64,000 bases of DNA from positions 20,827,626 through 20,891,625 of the forward strand of contig CM063110.1 in the NCBI GenBank assembly GCA_031841125.1, read 5' to 3'. The position numbers and the translations under genes are program-made. This document shows, one piece after another, positions 22,621 to 33,199 of the stretch (position 1 is its first letter; each line of letters begins with the position of its first letter). The notes under the pieces were generated by a model. It did not search any database. It had not been told where the DNA came from and saw only the letters and a program-made list of their open reading frames with translations. Source of the stretch: Acanthococcus lagerstroemiae. Its lineage: Eukaryota; Arthropoda; Insecta; Hemiptera; Eriococcidae.

Positions 22621-23861
22621 GTAGTAGGGTGATAGGGCCTCAGGCGCGAATCCGCGAGGGGAGGGAGTTTTAATTTTGGAAGGAAGACGGAAGTTGGAAG
22701 CTTTTTATAAATTTAGGGTAGCTGGAAGCCGGAATTTTTATAGTAAAAATGCAGTGAAACAGGAAAAAAGAATGATTTGTGCCTGTCAGCAGCAAGTTAT
22801 GCAATTTGAATAACATGCAAATTCGAAACCGGTTCTTTTTGAATATTTTTATAACCTTGGGTAATCTTGAGGAAAAAAGCAACATCTTCCGGATTTTTTT
22901 ATTTTTTTAAAATTTTATTTTATTACATAGCATGTTATGAGGGTTGGGTGGCTTTTACCTTATTAGCCCCTCCCCCCCCCGTGGCGAGTTCTTAATAATT
23001 CAGTTACTTTTCACATAAATACAATATAATAGTTTTTACAATATAGGCTTACTGATACTTACTGATCTAAGATGTATTTTCCTCTTTCTTTCTTGTGTAC
23101 GAGTATGTATATATTATATGTTACGCCGAATTCATCAAATTGACGATTTCATAAAATCGGCAACAAAATTTGCCGAATTTGTGAAATCGGCAGGTTCTGC
23201 TGATTTTATGAAACAAGCAATATATTTTTACCAAATTTATAAAATCGGCAGATATAGGGTCACTTGGGGCAAAACGTGAACACCCAATTCTCAGGGTATA
23301 AGTGAACATAGTCCAGCATTCTTTAGAAAGAGTTTTAAAAAGAATTTTGAACGACAATGTGTAGGGAAATCCTTCTTCTATGATTGTGAGAAAAAATCTG
23401 ACCTATTCTCATTTAGAACTAAGGGGAGGGGAGATTAGCGCAAAACATTCCTTTTTCTAGGGGGTAAAATAATAGTCTTGCAATTTGGAAAAAGAAAAGT
23501 AGATTGCTTACGATGTAATCATTATTTCGATTGTTTTTACATTTTTGAGTGACAAAAAGAATGAGGTTTCCTTTGAGTGCTCTCAAAAACCGATAACTCT
23601 TAACCAGTCAATAACTCAAGAAGGTTAAATTTATGGGGCTGAAAATGAACCACTCAGGGGCAAGAAAGGAAACACTATTGGGGCAAAAAGTACTGGACAT
23701 ATTATTCTGATTGATTTGAGAGAATATATTTTGCACGCGATTATAGTTGGTAATTTGGCTTTGGAACCGCCTGCACTCTACGCCTTCAACATCTTTCAAA
23801 ATTCACACACTTTCCGCCTCTTTTTCGGCGTAACGTATATATTATAAATATATATATTTTT
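22621..23861. other. Intergenic with short CGGCAAATTTTAT repeats
   Basis: At 23110-23260 several inverted and direct copies of TTTATRAAATCGGCA / TGCCGATTTTATGAAA occur. No gene is seen in the rest. Confidence 0.4.
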
Positions 23862-24160
23862 TTACCTGATTTCTTTCTTTGTCTTGAGAATTTCCGTGAC
23901 AAATTTCTTTTGCGTGGCTATCTTTTTCCTGCAAACAATTTCGCAAATCCTTCTGCGTGATACTGTATTTCTTTCTAATTTGGTTGAATTTTTAACATTC
24001 TTTGAAGGTGTGATCCGGATTGTCTTCAAATTCATTGCATTCCCCGTAACAATTTTTGGTTGGAGGGGGGAAGTCTCCCGTGGATTTGTGCCTGTTATCA
24101 GACAGGACCAGTTACCATCTTTGAATGGAAAAAGCATTAGGAAGGTGTCCATTATCGTGG
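23862..24160 (-). pseudogene. LINE reverse transcriptase C-terminal zinc-finger relic
   Basis: The minus-strand frame through about 24060-23870 reads C-Y-G-E-C, then EFEDNPDHTFKEC, a stop, then KFNQIRKKY...LRNCLQ. The C-x3-C...D-x-x-x-H-x4-C spacing followed by F-x-x-x-R is the cysteine-histidine motif at the C-terminus of R1/I/LOA/jockey-type LINE proteins. Only this end survives, with one internal stop and no recognisable palm domain upstream. It is a small fragment, so the clade cannot be named. Confidence 0.5.
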
Positions 24161-27120
24161 ACGTTACCATCTTGTCTCAATATCTCAATATCGTTATTTT
24201 TGTTTTAAATTTTTGTTTCAAGTTGTTCCCCCCCTCCCCCCCTAAAAGTGGTTTTATTTTTCAGGAAGACTGGAAGTATATGTTTAGAAATTTAATATAT
24301 GCTGTCACTGATCTCATATTTCCAGAAGGGATGTCGTAAAGTTCTGTTACCAGGGGTTTCAGTCCACTGTCGTGGTCAGCTTTTGACTGGTGCGAAGATA
24401 TGTGCGTCGTACATTTTTCAACGCAACAAGTGGCAATACTGGTACAGTTTTGATTTCTGAACATGATTCAGGTGTCAGATCGTAGTCATTGGCGCATGTG
24501 ATAGCACAATTAAAAAAAAAATTATGGAGAAGGATATTCTTGAAGCTGTTTCGTCGGTAATCGTGAATATTAGTATACTTTCGTCATGGACCAGATGTCT
24601 ATAGTCGTGGACGAAAGTCGTCCCCTTCCCTAAATTGTGATGCTACTACATACTCTGTAAACTTGTTGAATATTCTCCACTACGAATAAATGAAGTATTA
24701 TGAAAAAAAAAAAAGAAATGCCATTTTAATATTTTCAGTTTTTGAACCATGATTAACATGGCTACAACTTTGTTTGCACAGAAAGAAACTACATATACCA
24801 CAGCCACAAGGGTGACCACTGAAGCGTCCTATGTCTTTTTTCGAGAAACATTTTGACTTTACAGGCTAATAACTGAGGAAGGATGAAGTATTTTGTTTTG
24901 CCATGTTAGGGCAATTTACTAGTCTACATTCGGCACCTCCAGTTCTTACAAATCAGTACAAAATACCTCCTGAAAGAAGGAATTCCTTTATAATGCTCCA
25001 CCGTAGCTCGTCAGTTTCTTTAAACGATATTGCTTTTTGAAAATGAATGTTTTATGAAAGCGGATGAGACCATCTTGAGAATGAAAAGAAGAATCGCGCT
25101 CAAATTTTTCACGAATGTTCGTGCGAAGATATGCGGACAGTATACGACACTCGTGCCTGTTCGTCTGATTAATGATTGTGGATCCTTGGCGCCACAAATG
25201 GTACTTCCCTTGCTCCAAAACATGACTCAGAAGGTTTCGAAGCCTATTTTCAACCCAAACATAATTCAATTACCTAGTGAAACTGCACATATTGAAGGAG
25301 CCCTGCGGAGATCCCAAACCTTGAAAACATTATTTTCTCACAGCCGTGTGTGAATGAATTTCGAATAACAACGCGAAATTAACGAATCATATTCGAATCC
25401 GTTAATTGAACGGCGCTACGAGCTGGGGGTCGGGATCGGGTGGTACCAAAACAGCGTTCCACAGATCGCGGCCACGTTAGCCGTATCACGAAGTATAGGC
25501 AGTCGGCGAAACCCTGGAAGAAAATAACGAATTACCCAATCCGCAGACATTCTGACATGTTTTCCATTAACAGTTTCCGAGGCGATTTCATTTTTCAAAA
25601 ATTTCCGACAGCAAATGAATACCTGCGTATAAAAATCGCTGCTGCGGTTCCAATCGATTATACGGGACCCGCGGTTTGTGTGGAACCAGAACCGCAACCG
25701 CGTGTTGCCTTCCAAATAGAGGTTTTTAAAAACCGTTTTCATTTCTTCGATTTGCATTATTTAATCTCGAAATGGAAAATCTAATTTTCGTAGGTATACT
25801 TCGATCCGGAGAGTTGTTATTTCAAACAAAAATGTTATTAAAAATTACCGCCGGACTATATTAAAAAAAATACACATTTCGATGAGATGTATTATACTAT
25901 CCTGGCACGCAACAACCGGTTTCGAGGAGGAAAAAAAACTTCAAAGGCCTTCGCGCTGGCTCGAATTACGGTATTTTATTGATATCTTGTAGAATTTACC
26001 CGAGTGTGTTTATAAATAGGCCTATGTAGGCTATACATCGTTTGTGTGCGATGCACTCGTTCATTTGTACTATCATCAAACTAGGTATAACTCGAACGTA
26101 TTTATAAATGCCTGAAGTGTACAAAATTTAATAAGGCTGTTGAACTTCGGTGAAAACGAGTTTTATCGTTATAAATTCGACGTTTCCTTCTGCGGGCCGT
26201 TATCTGGGTATTACTAGAATCCAAAAATAGATTCACCTACAAAAGGAGAAATAAATAAAATGAAAAAAAAAAAAAAAGTACCATTAGCGTGTCTAGAGGC
26301 GAGTCAGTTCGATGTAGCTGGAAACGCGGACACGTTTTAAGATGTCAGCCAGACCTGAACCCGGTAGACGAAATTTTCATTAACATAAACGTGTGAAATG
26401 TGAATGCGACCATGTGAACGCTGACTAAAAAACACATTCCTCGGAGCTCTGAGCCCGAAGATCAGGAAAGGCTGATAGTAAAGTGATATATCCAGAATCC
26501 ACTTCAAATACCAAGAGCTTCCAGACAGGTCTAGACTGGAAGTCGAACGTCTGTAGCTGTTTTTGAGGAAATGAACTCTCGGCGGCCGTAATTAAGTATA
26601 CGCGGCTCGATTCTCGAGTCACTCGATCGCCATTCATTTCTCTATATAAAGCAGCAGAATATTTTTACTTCGTCTGGAACACGTAATACTTTTCCGCTTA
26701 TATAGTTCGTATTATGGCAATACAAGGTACGGCATTACAGTTGCGACACTTCACAATGACTTTTTTTTTTCTCCATTTTTCTGCAGTGTAAGTTCCACGG
26801 CTCGGAACATGCAGGCATGCGAAATATACCTGCTTACATCCGAGGAACTAGAAACAGTATAAATAAAATGTTACACTTCGGGTTGTGTGCTAACCTTCGA
26901 TAACTTCTACATCTTCGAATGGATTTTTCAAACAGTTTTCCGTGTACGAAGAACTAGGTATAAATACAAAAAAAGTATAGCTTTACAGCTGACCAATGAG
27001 TGGACTGTACACAGCTTGAACGTGTGTGAAAGACGCAACTTATGTGGGTCATTCTCATGAAAAACGTCAAATTAGTGTTTCATTTACCTCGCCTTACTAA
27101 ACTCGACAAACCAACAAATT
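24161..27120. other. Intergenic, unique-looking, no supported gene
   Basis: No repeat is recognised. Between 24990 and 25785 both strands are open for long stretches (93-114 codons) without a domain, Met context or splice pattern I can defend. The CG content is locally higher there. The 25.4-26.7 kb part also looks non-repetitive. Confidence 0.35.
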
Positions 27121-27211
27121 GACTGACTGGACTTACTGACTGGACTGACTGAGCCTTCTGTGCACGAAGGCTTAGTCAGTCCAGTCAATCAGTCAGTCTA
27201 GTCAGTCAGTC
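27121..27211. repeat. GACT microsatellite hairpin
   Basis: A GACTGACTGGACT tract (27121-27158) is followed by a 7-base loop TGTGCAC and its near-perfect reverse complement (27166-27211). The innermost 20 pairs contain a single G-T type mismatch. Such an arm-loop-arm arrangement is unlikely to arise by microsatellite slippage alone. Confidence 0.8.
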
Positions 27212-27557
27212 ATTTATTATTATTTTTTTGTAACGCTCTTTTCGTAACGCTCCAAAGTAGCGCTTTTAGTAAAAAACTAAAAAATAACAGAGAAAGATCA
27301 GTTACCTTCTCCTTCATTACTGATAAGACCTAAAGACAGACATGAAACTGTCAGTCTGTGGCTGATAAGATATAATGACATAGTGAAAGATATAAGATAG
27401 GCATGCGACTTGCACTGTATCCGGTATAAATATCACTAAGTTACCTTCTCCTTCCCTACTTACAAGGTATTAAGGCAATCTCCTTTCCTAAATATAAAAA
27501 CAGACATGAGACTTGTCTATATATTTTTGATACGGCAAAGGAAACATCCAAAATAAC

Positions 27558-27914
27558 CACGGGAGAGCATTTTCATGTCTTTCTGTTGGATCGGGTTAAC
27601 TCACTGTAGTCGTGAGAATCTATTATATGTTGTAATGTGTTGGGCGGACCCGTCGACCGGCAGCACGAGAGTGCAGGACAAGACTGACTCGGTGTCAAGT
27701 CAAGAGAGAGGTCGAGCGTAGCGGGAGCGCCGTGTGTAGCCCAAAAGTGGAGGGGCAAGGCTGACATAATACCATTACTTCCAACACTTTCCGCTCCTCG
27801 GATTTCGCCAACATGAGAATGTCAACTTTTTTCGGCGGTAGGGTCGTTGCGCATTGACATTCTCATGTCGGCGGAATCCGAGGAGCGGAAAGACATGAAA
27901 ATGCTCTCCCGTGG
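27558..27914. mobile_element. Palindromic element with arms of about 60 bp, split by a later insertion
   Basis: The right arm at 27854-27914 (TTGACATTCTCATG...CGGAAAGACATGAAAATGCTCTCCCGTGG) is complementary to two left pieces, 27558-27582 and 27789-27822. The left arm is therefore interrupted by 27584-27786. The loop is about 30 bases. Without the insert the element would be about 150 bp. Confidence 0.8.
27584..27786. mobile_element. Solo-LTR-like insert, 203 bp, TG...CA with 5-bp duplication
   Basis: It begins TGTTGGA and ends TCCAACA, with TG and CA as the terminal dinucleotides, and is flanked by the 5-bp repeat CTTTC (27579-27583 and 27787-27791). These are the marks of a retroviral-type LTR. 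No internal domain, primer-binding site or second LTR is present, so it would be a solo LTR or a very small LTR-type element. The length is short for a typical LTR, so the class is inferred. Confidence 0.65.
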
Positions 27915-28560
27915 TGGCAGACCCGTCTGCAAACTGATGCAGTAGCGGAGCGTAGTACTCGAAGGTTATTACAAGGAACGTAGCTGATACAAGGAGCGTG
28001 CGAGTCGGAATACAGAGTCAGTCAGAGCCGTCTCTTTCATTACTGATAAGACATAATAACAAATACGAGACTCGTCTATAAGACACAATGACACAAAGAA
28101 AAAACATGTCAAAATAAAGACGTAAACATGTCAAAAATTCAAAGAATTGCAGGGACAGATTAGTCACTGTCTACTTCATTACTGAGATAAGACCTGAGGA
28201 CAGACATGAGACTGTCAGTCTATGGCTGATAAAAGTCATAATGACAGAGAAAGATATACGATATAGGCATGAAAAGCCTACCCGATATAAATCTGACAAC
28301 CACCTTCTCCTTCCCCACTAATATACAGCAGCCTCATTTCCTATTGATAAGACATAAAGACAAACATAAAACTTTTCTATATATCGCTGATACGACACAA
28401 AGGAAATAATCCAGTCAGTCAGGTCTATACTTTTCTATACCTATATCACTGATAAAACAAAAAGGAAACAGTCAAGCCAGTCAGTCAGTTAAGTCTATAT
28501 ATTCCAAAATTTTGCTGCATGTGTCAAAAACTTCACGTTTTGGTCGCTGATAAGAGTAGT

Positions 28561-29465
28561 CGATACCTGGTCGATACTAGCGCTGGACGGCCCGAATTGA
28601 CCTCAGTATTATATTAGTTGCTCCCATCATCGAGTAGGCATGCAGTTCAAAACATGTAGTTATAATTTTCGTGGTCATTGAAAGAGGCGCATGCAGAAGA
28701 AGTTTTTGATCAATGGACAGAACCGAAGCCGAGTGGCGTAAATACACCATTCGGCAAAGAGTTCGATCGTTTAGCCAATCATGAGCCCGGAAAACGAACG
28801 TTTTGATTAATAGAACAATTTACGAACGTCAATAAGTTTGTGCTAGACCGTCGAAGACCAAACATAAATTTGAAAAATAGTATAACCCGTAACGGCAGTC
28901 GATAATACGAAAATAATTTATCGCCATATTTAGTCGCTGACCATTTCACCGGCTACGACTAGTTAATCATACATGAGAACGTATACACGGATTTTATAAT
29001 CCGTTCAGCTTCTTCAATGGAAAAAAAAAATCATTTTAACCCATTTTATAAACGCAGACCATTACGAACGAATCGAATGTAATAAATAATACCGATTACG
29101 GTAACCAGTTTTTACAAAGTGACTGTTACGTATGATATATATAGCTAAAGTTCAATGTCTGCGACCAGTTCTGTGATGACTGATGAGCATCGAAGAAATG
29201 GTTGTAACGGTTTTGCCGTTTTTCTCCTATAATTAGATTTATAAGTATGCAGGAATAAGGACGCAGTGAGCTGACCGTATAGATTCCGCAGTCGTCTTCC
29301 TCGAAGCGTTCGTGTTGAATATTCTCAAATTGGTTCGGTTTTTCCTGCCGAGGGCAAATTTGCTTGTAAATATTTCAACCCCGGTTGTGATCATCGCACG
29401 TGAATCAACTTTTGGATCTGTGCAATATACCCCTCTCCTCTGTGTGTGCTACCTTGACGTCTTCC
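28561..29465. other. Intergenic, unique-looking
   Basis: No repeat or gene recognised. Confidence 0.4.
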
Positions 29466-29679
29466 TCTTTTCTAATTTTTCTCTCAACCCGAGCCCTGGA
29501 ATCCGCCCTTTCGAGCATTACCTCAGAGACGTCGGGGAGGCTGTTAGGGCTGTCATAGCCCTCTTCTCAACTTGCCGAAAAACCGGCCTAGGTCGAAATG
29601 TAGCGAGTTGCTACCTGGGCTCGAACCCGGGACCTTCGGATTCCGAGACCAGCGCGCTATTCACTCGGCCAACCAGCGT
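29466..29679 (-). mobile_element. tRNA-derived SINE, copy B
   Basis: On the minus strand a full tRNA-like head (GGTTGGCCGAGTG A box near 29665; GGTTCGAGCCC B box near 29620) is followed by the family body and the 3' end ATTAGAAAA. The head keeps the CTCGGAATCC anticodon-arm region that copy A lacks. No clear duplication flanks it. The plus-strand open frame that covers it is an artefact. Confidence 0.85.
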
Positions 29680-30109
29680 GCGGAGGGGGTTTAAAAAAAC
29701 AACTAAAAGCAGATAAGAGAAGGAAACTCTGACACATGAACCCTGATGAAAGCAAGTTATGATGACAACTCACGAAGTAAATGATAATCCGGACGTAAAA
29801 AAAGTCTCTCATTCGGATGTCCGGGCGGAGAGTACCTAGTGAGAAACTGTCAGAATTGATAATAGGGACATGAAATGGAAATGTAAGGACACTGAATGAA
29901 GTAGGCAAATCAAAAAACTTACAGTAAGAGATTTTTTCCCTAAATTTTATTTAAGAACTGCCCGAGGGCATTAACTCAGTCATTTGACATCGCGATTGTT
30001 AACATGAATAAAAATGACCACTGCCCGCAACCGAGCAGTGAGTGTAGCGTGACGGTATCATTTTATCATTAGGTTACATTAGTAATAATACCGATGTACG
30101 TAATTATGA
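29680..30109. other. Intergenic, no gene seen
   Basis: AT-rich sequence without recognised features. Confidence 0.4.
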
Positions 30110-30586
30110 CTAAGTGACGAGTTGATTGGTGCTAGACAGAGTTGGTCGAAGTTGAGAAGTGCTTTGGTCGGTGCTAGACGAGGTCAGCTGGGAGTTTCCT
30201 TTTGAGTCGGATGATCGGGGTTCCTTCAGCATCTGAATGGCGAGGGTATTGGGTTGGCGATGAAGGCGCTTTTCATAGGATCTGGCTAGTCTGCGTGTAG
30301 TCTCTTTCACAGTCTCTATGTTGTGGTCATGATGTAGTGCATCGTTCCTCATGGGACGCCGGCAGTTTTGCGCAAGATGTTGTTCTGCGTTCTTTGCAGC
30401 AACAGGAGGTTGCTGTCTGCCGCACAGCTCCTGGTAGAAGCAGCATAGGTCCATATGGAACGGAGAACTGTAACACACTGGAGGCGTTTGTTTGCCAAGG
30501 AGATTTTGCTGCAATGACGAAGGAACTAGAGTAACGATTGAAAGCGGAGCTTTGCTTCTTTGCATTTCTTGGAGATGTGTTCCTTC

Positions 30587-31980
30587 CAGGGTTGGGCAAA
30601 ATCCGACTCGAAAGGATTTCAAATCCAAAATCCAAAATCCTTAGCAAAAATGGATTTCAAATCCGAAATCCTTAGCAAAAATAGATTTCTAATCCAAAAT
30701 CCGTGGTGTGAGTGGATTTAAATCTAATTTAAAATCCAAAATCCCAACATTGATTTGTCATATATATTTTTGCAATTTTCCCCACATTGTTGATTGTTGC
30801 TGCTTCTGTTTTTTCCTTGTTTTTCCCAGATATATTCATTTTTGTGAAAATATCAGTTTGTGAAGAAAATAATTAATACTGAAAATGTCTGTCAAAGTTC
30901 AATCATCAATCATTATGAATTCTATATTCTAACAGGGTTGCCACTTTCTGGAAGACCGGGAAAACCGGGAAAAGTCAGGGAATTGGGTCAGTCAGGGAAA
31001 AGTCAGGGAATTTTCATTTAAGTCAGGGAAATTTTCTGAAAATAACAAACGAGTTCGTATTTTATCAGAGTAAACTTTTTTTATCATAACATAAGAATAA
31101 TGATAATCTATTCGCAAATGAAATAGTCTATAATATTGAAAAATATTACATAAATTACATCTGTACCTTCTTCTTCTCGATAGCGATTTTTTTTTAATCT
31201 GTATTGTAAAAAATTTCTGTGACTCTCCTCCCTCTGGGCTTTCTCGGAATCCTGTAAAAAAGTCAGGGAAAATTGGAAAAGTTAGCCTGGAAAACCGGGA
31301 AAAGTCAGGGAAAACCAATCCTGAAAAAAAGTGGCAACCCTGTCTAAGCTTTGAAACGATTTTATTGTAAAATAAAAATTAAAAGATGTTGAAATGGAAA
31401 ATGGATAAAATTAAGAAGAAAACAAAATAGGTACTATTCTATCGCTAATTCGCTATTATGTATTCCATATGTCATGTTACTTAAAAATTTTTTCGTTATT
31501 CAAGCTCCAAAATTTTTGCCGTTGAAGACAAAGCGTTCCGGTCAAAATGAAAATAAGTGCTCAACGGGCGGCGCCGAAGAACACAAAGTTGTGTTGTATT
31601 CAATGAATAATTTTTTTATAAGGAAAATTCATATAGCATGTCTATTTTTTTTTTTTTTTTGATTCGAAAAAGGTAGCCAATTCCAATTTCAGCCTGTCAT
31701 TAGATTTTTTCATTTGTTCTTGTGCTCTGTAGGAATAAAAATCATCATCATCATCTTCACTACCGTTTGTAGCTGAAGATAACCTTCTTGGATTTTAAAA
31801 TAAAGGATTTTGAGGGGAAAACGGATTTCAAATCAAAAATCCGAAATCTTTTATAAAACGGATTTCAAATTCGAAATCCAAAATCTTCAATACGAGTGGA
31901 TTTAAATCCAAAATTCAAAATCTAGATTTTGAGATACTTTGGATTTAAATCTAGAAGGATTTAAATTCTGCCCAACCCTG
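30587..31980. mobile_element. hAT-type non-autonomous element, 1,394 bp, with perfect 8-bp duplication
   Basis: Ends are CAGGGTTGGGCA and TGCCCAACCCTG, an exact 12-bp inverted pair. Flanking repeats GTTCCTTC (30579-30586 and 31981-31988) are identical. Both subterminal regions are packed with GGATTTMAAATCC motifs (30620-30745 and 31795-31965), as expected for transposase binding sites. No transposase reading frame is seen. It carries another element at 30933-31342. Confidence 0.93.
30933..31342. mobile_element. Nested element with CAGGGTTGCCACTTT ends, 410 bp, 5-bp duplication
   Basis: The left end CAGGGTTGCCACTTT and right end AAAGTGGCAACCCTG are inverted, with extra As at the right. TCTAA is duplicated on both sides (30928-30932 and 31343-31347). 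AAAGTCAGGGAA and AAAACCGGGAAAA motifs are repeated near both ends. The end sequence resembles hAT. A 5-bp duplication would fit the hAT5 group; this is inference. Confidence 0.88.
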
Positions 31981-32045
31981 GTTCCTTCCATGCAAGGCTG
32001 TGGCGGATGTACACTCCTAAGTACTTGTTCATGAAATAATGGAGT

Positions 32046-32761
32046 ACAAAGCCGAATTAGACTAAAGATAACTCACAACAAACAAATAGTTCAGAAAGTA
32101 CCAAAACATTAACTTAGCAGGGATTGCAAATTACTTTTGGTGGTTTTTTTTTTTTTTTTTTTTTTGAAGACTAGAAATTGGGCTCAGTTAATTTATTATT
32201 GTGTCATTTTGAATTAAGATGGTTAAATAAAATGTTTGGATTAATTTTCAAGGTGTTTTATAAGGATTTAAAATCTTGAAAATTAAATTTTTTAGGGAAA
32301 ATATTTCTTGGTTAATTATGGTTTTTTTAAAAATAGTACGCGTAGTTTAATATCGGGGTTTTATTAAGTTTAATAAAAAATTTGGGCTTTGGGAAAATAT
32401 ATTGATTTAAATATAAGGTTAACTAGGACCCAACCCCCGCCGTCACTCGCTTCGCTTGTGCCGGCCCGTAGTATTTCGCAAGCTGGAAAAGTATAACTAC
32501 TATTTAAAAAAAAAATTCAGCCAGTTCCCAGGCTCATCACGAGGAGGTAACTGCCATGAACCCGCAAGAAGAGGGTAGCCCCTCTTGATTCCTGTATAAT
32601 GGGGAAGATTCAGATTTGTAATGCTAATTATTTATATGAATACCAGGATAAGGCAGTCTTGTAAAAAACTACACCCGGTAAAACACCATCATACAGTTCT
32701 AATATTAGTTTTAATAACAGGTTTTCTCTCAATAATACTCACTGTCAGTGTATGACGTCAT
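32046..32761. other. Intergenic, with one GAAGCGAGTGACGG module
   Basis: A/T-rich, including a T-tract at 32147-32165. At 32425-32465 the minus strand carries the GCGAAGCGAGTGACGGCGGGG module also found at 18701-18740. No gene is seen. Confidence 0.4.
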
Positions 32762-32919
32762 CAGGGCCGGATATAACATGCTCGCGCCTCTAGGCAGATC
32801 AAAAATTAGCGCCCCCTTAAATTTTTGTTCATATAAGAGTTGTCCCCAAAATCTAGCGTCCCCCATAATCTAGCGCCCTAGGCACGTGCCTATGTTGCCT
32901 ATATGTAAATACGGCCCTG
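32762..32919. mobile_element. hAT-type MITE, 158 bp, with perfect 8-bp duplication
   Basis: Ends CAGGGCCGGATATA and TAAATACGGCCCTG are inverted over CAGGGCCG. The 8-bp repeat GACGTCAT flanks both sides (32754-32761 and 32920-32927). No coding capacity. Internal GCGCCCCC and CTAGCGYCC motifs repeat. Confidence 0.9.
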
Positions 32920-33199
32920 GACGTCATAGTAACATAAGTGCATCTTACCCTACATAAGAAAATTTCCATGAAAATTACATATATGAAAACAACACGGCGC
33001 TACACCATCCAGAAGCTCCATTCTCCACCAAGGACTCCCTGGGGTGGGCTACCCTCTGCCAATCCCCACCGCAGCTATCCTCCATCACAGTCAGTTTCCT
33101 CCGCCATGCTCCTCCTCTCCCACCGCGACGTCTTTCTTCACCATGGCCGTCCTCGATCCCTCTCCAGGAGCTCCCACCTCTACCGACAAGCCCCTCCCC

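Larger units (their letters stand above)
27270..28560 (+). repeat. TAAGACATAAAGACA repeat family, block 2
   Basis: Outside the palindrome at 27558-27914, the block repeats CCTTCTCCTTCATTACTGATAAGACM, AGACAGACATGAGACT and TCTATATAT modules. Examples are about 27300-27370, 27425-27520, 28030-28100, 28170-28250 and 28300-28400. Spacing is irregular, so it is a scrambled array rather than a clean satellite. CAGTCAGT tracts close it at 28410-28500. Confidence 0.65.
30110..32045 (-). pseudogene. Jockey-clade LINE C-terminal fragment, interrupted by hAT insertions
   Basis: On the minus strand NKYLGVYIRHSLAWKE (about 32025-31981) marks the post-RT region of jockey ORF2. After a 1.4-kb insertion the same protein resumes at 30586, through a frameshifted stretch (LLGKQTPP..., then an MRNDALHHDHNIETVKETTRR segment), and runs to the tail HRQPNTLAIQML and the 3' end near 30110. 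The two halves join cleanly once the insert and one copy of GTTCCTTC are removed. The fragment is 5'-truncated near 32045. Confidence 0.8.

Noticed and set aside
23884..24339. 151-codon hydrophobic plus-strand ORF resembling a membrane protein
   Set aside because: The hydrophobicity comes from T-rich DNA and the segment overlaps the LINE zinc-finger relic on the other strand.
29312..29716. 134-codon plus-strand ORF
   Set aside because: Its C-terminal half is the reverse complement of SINE copy B; the remainder has no domain.
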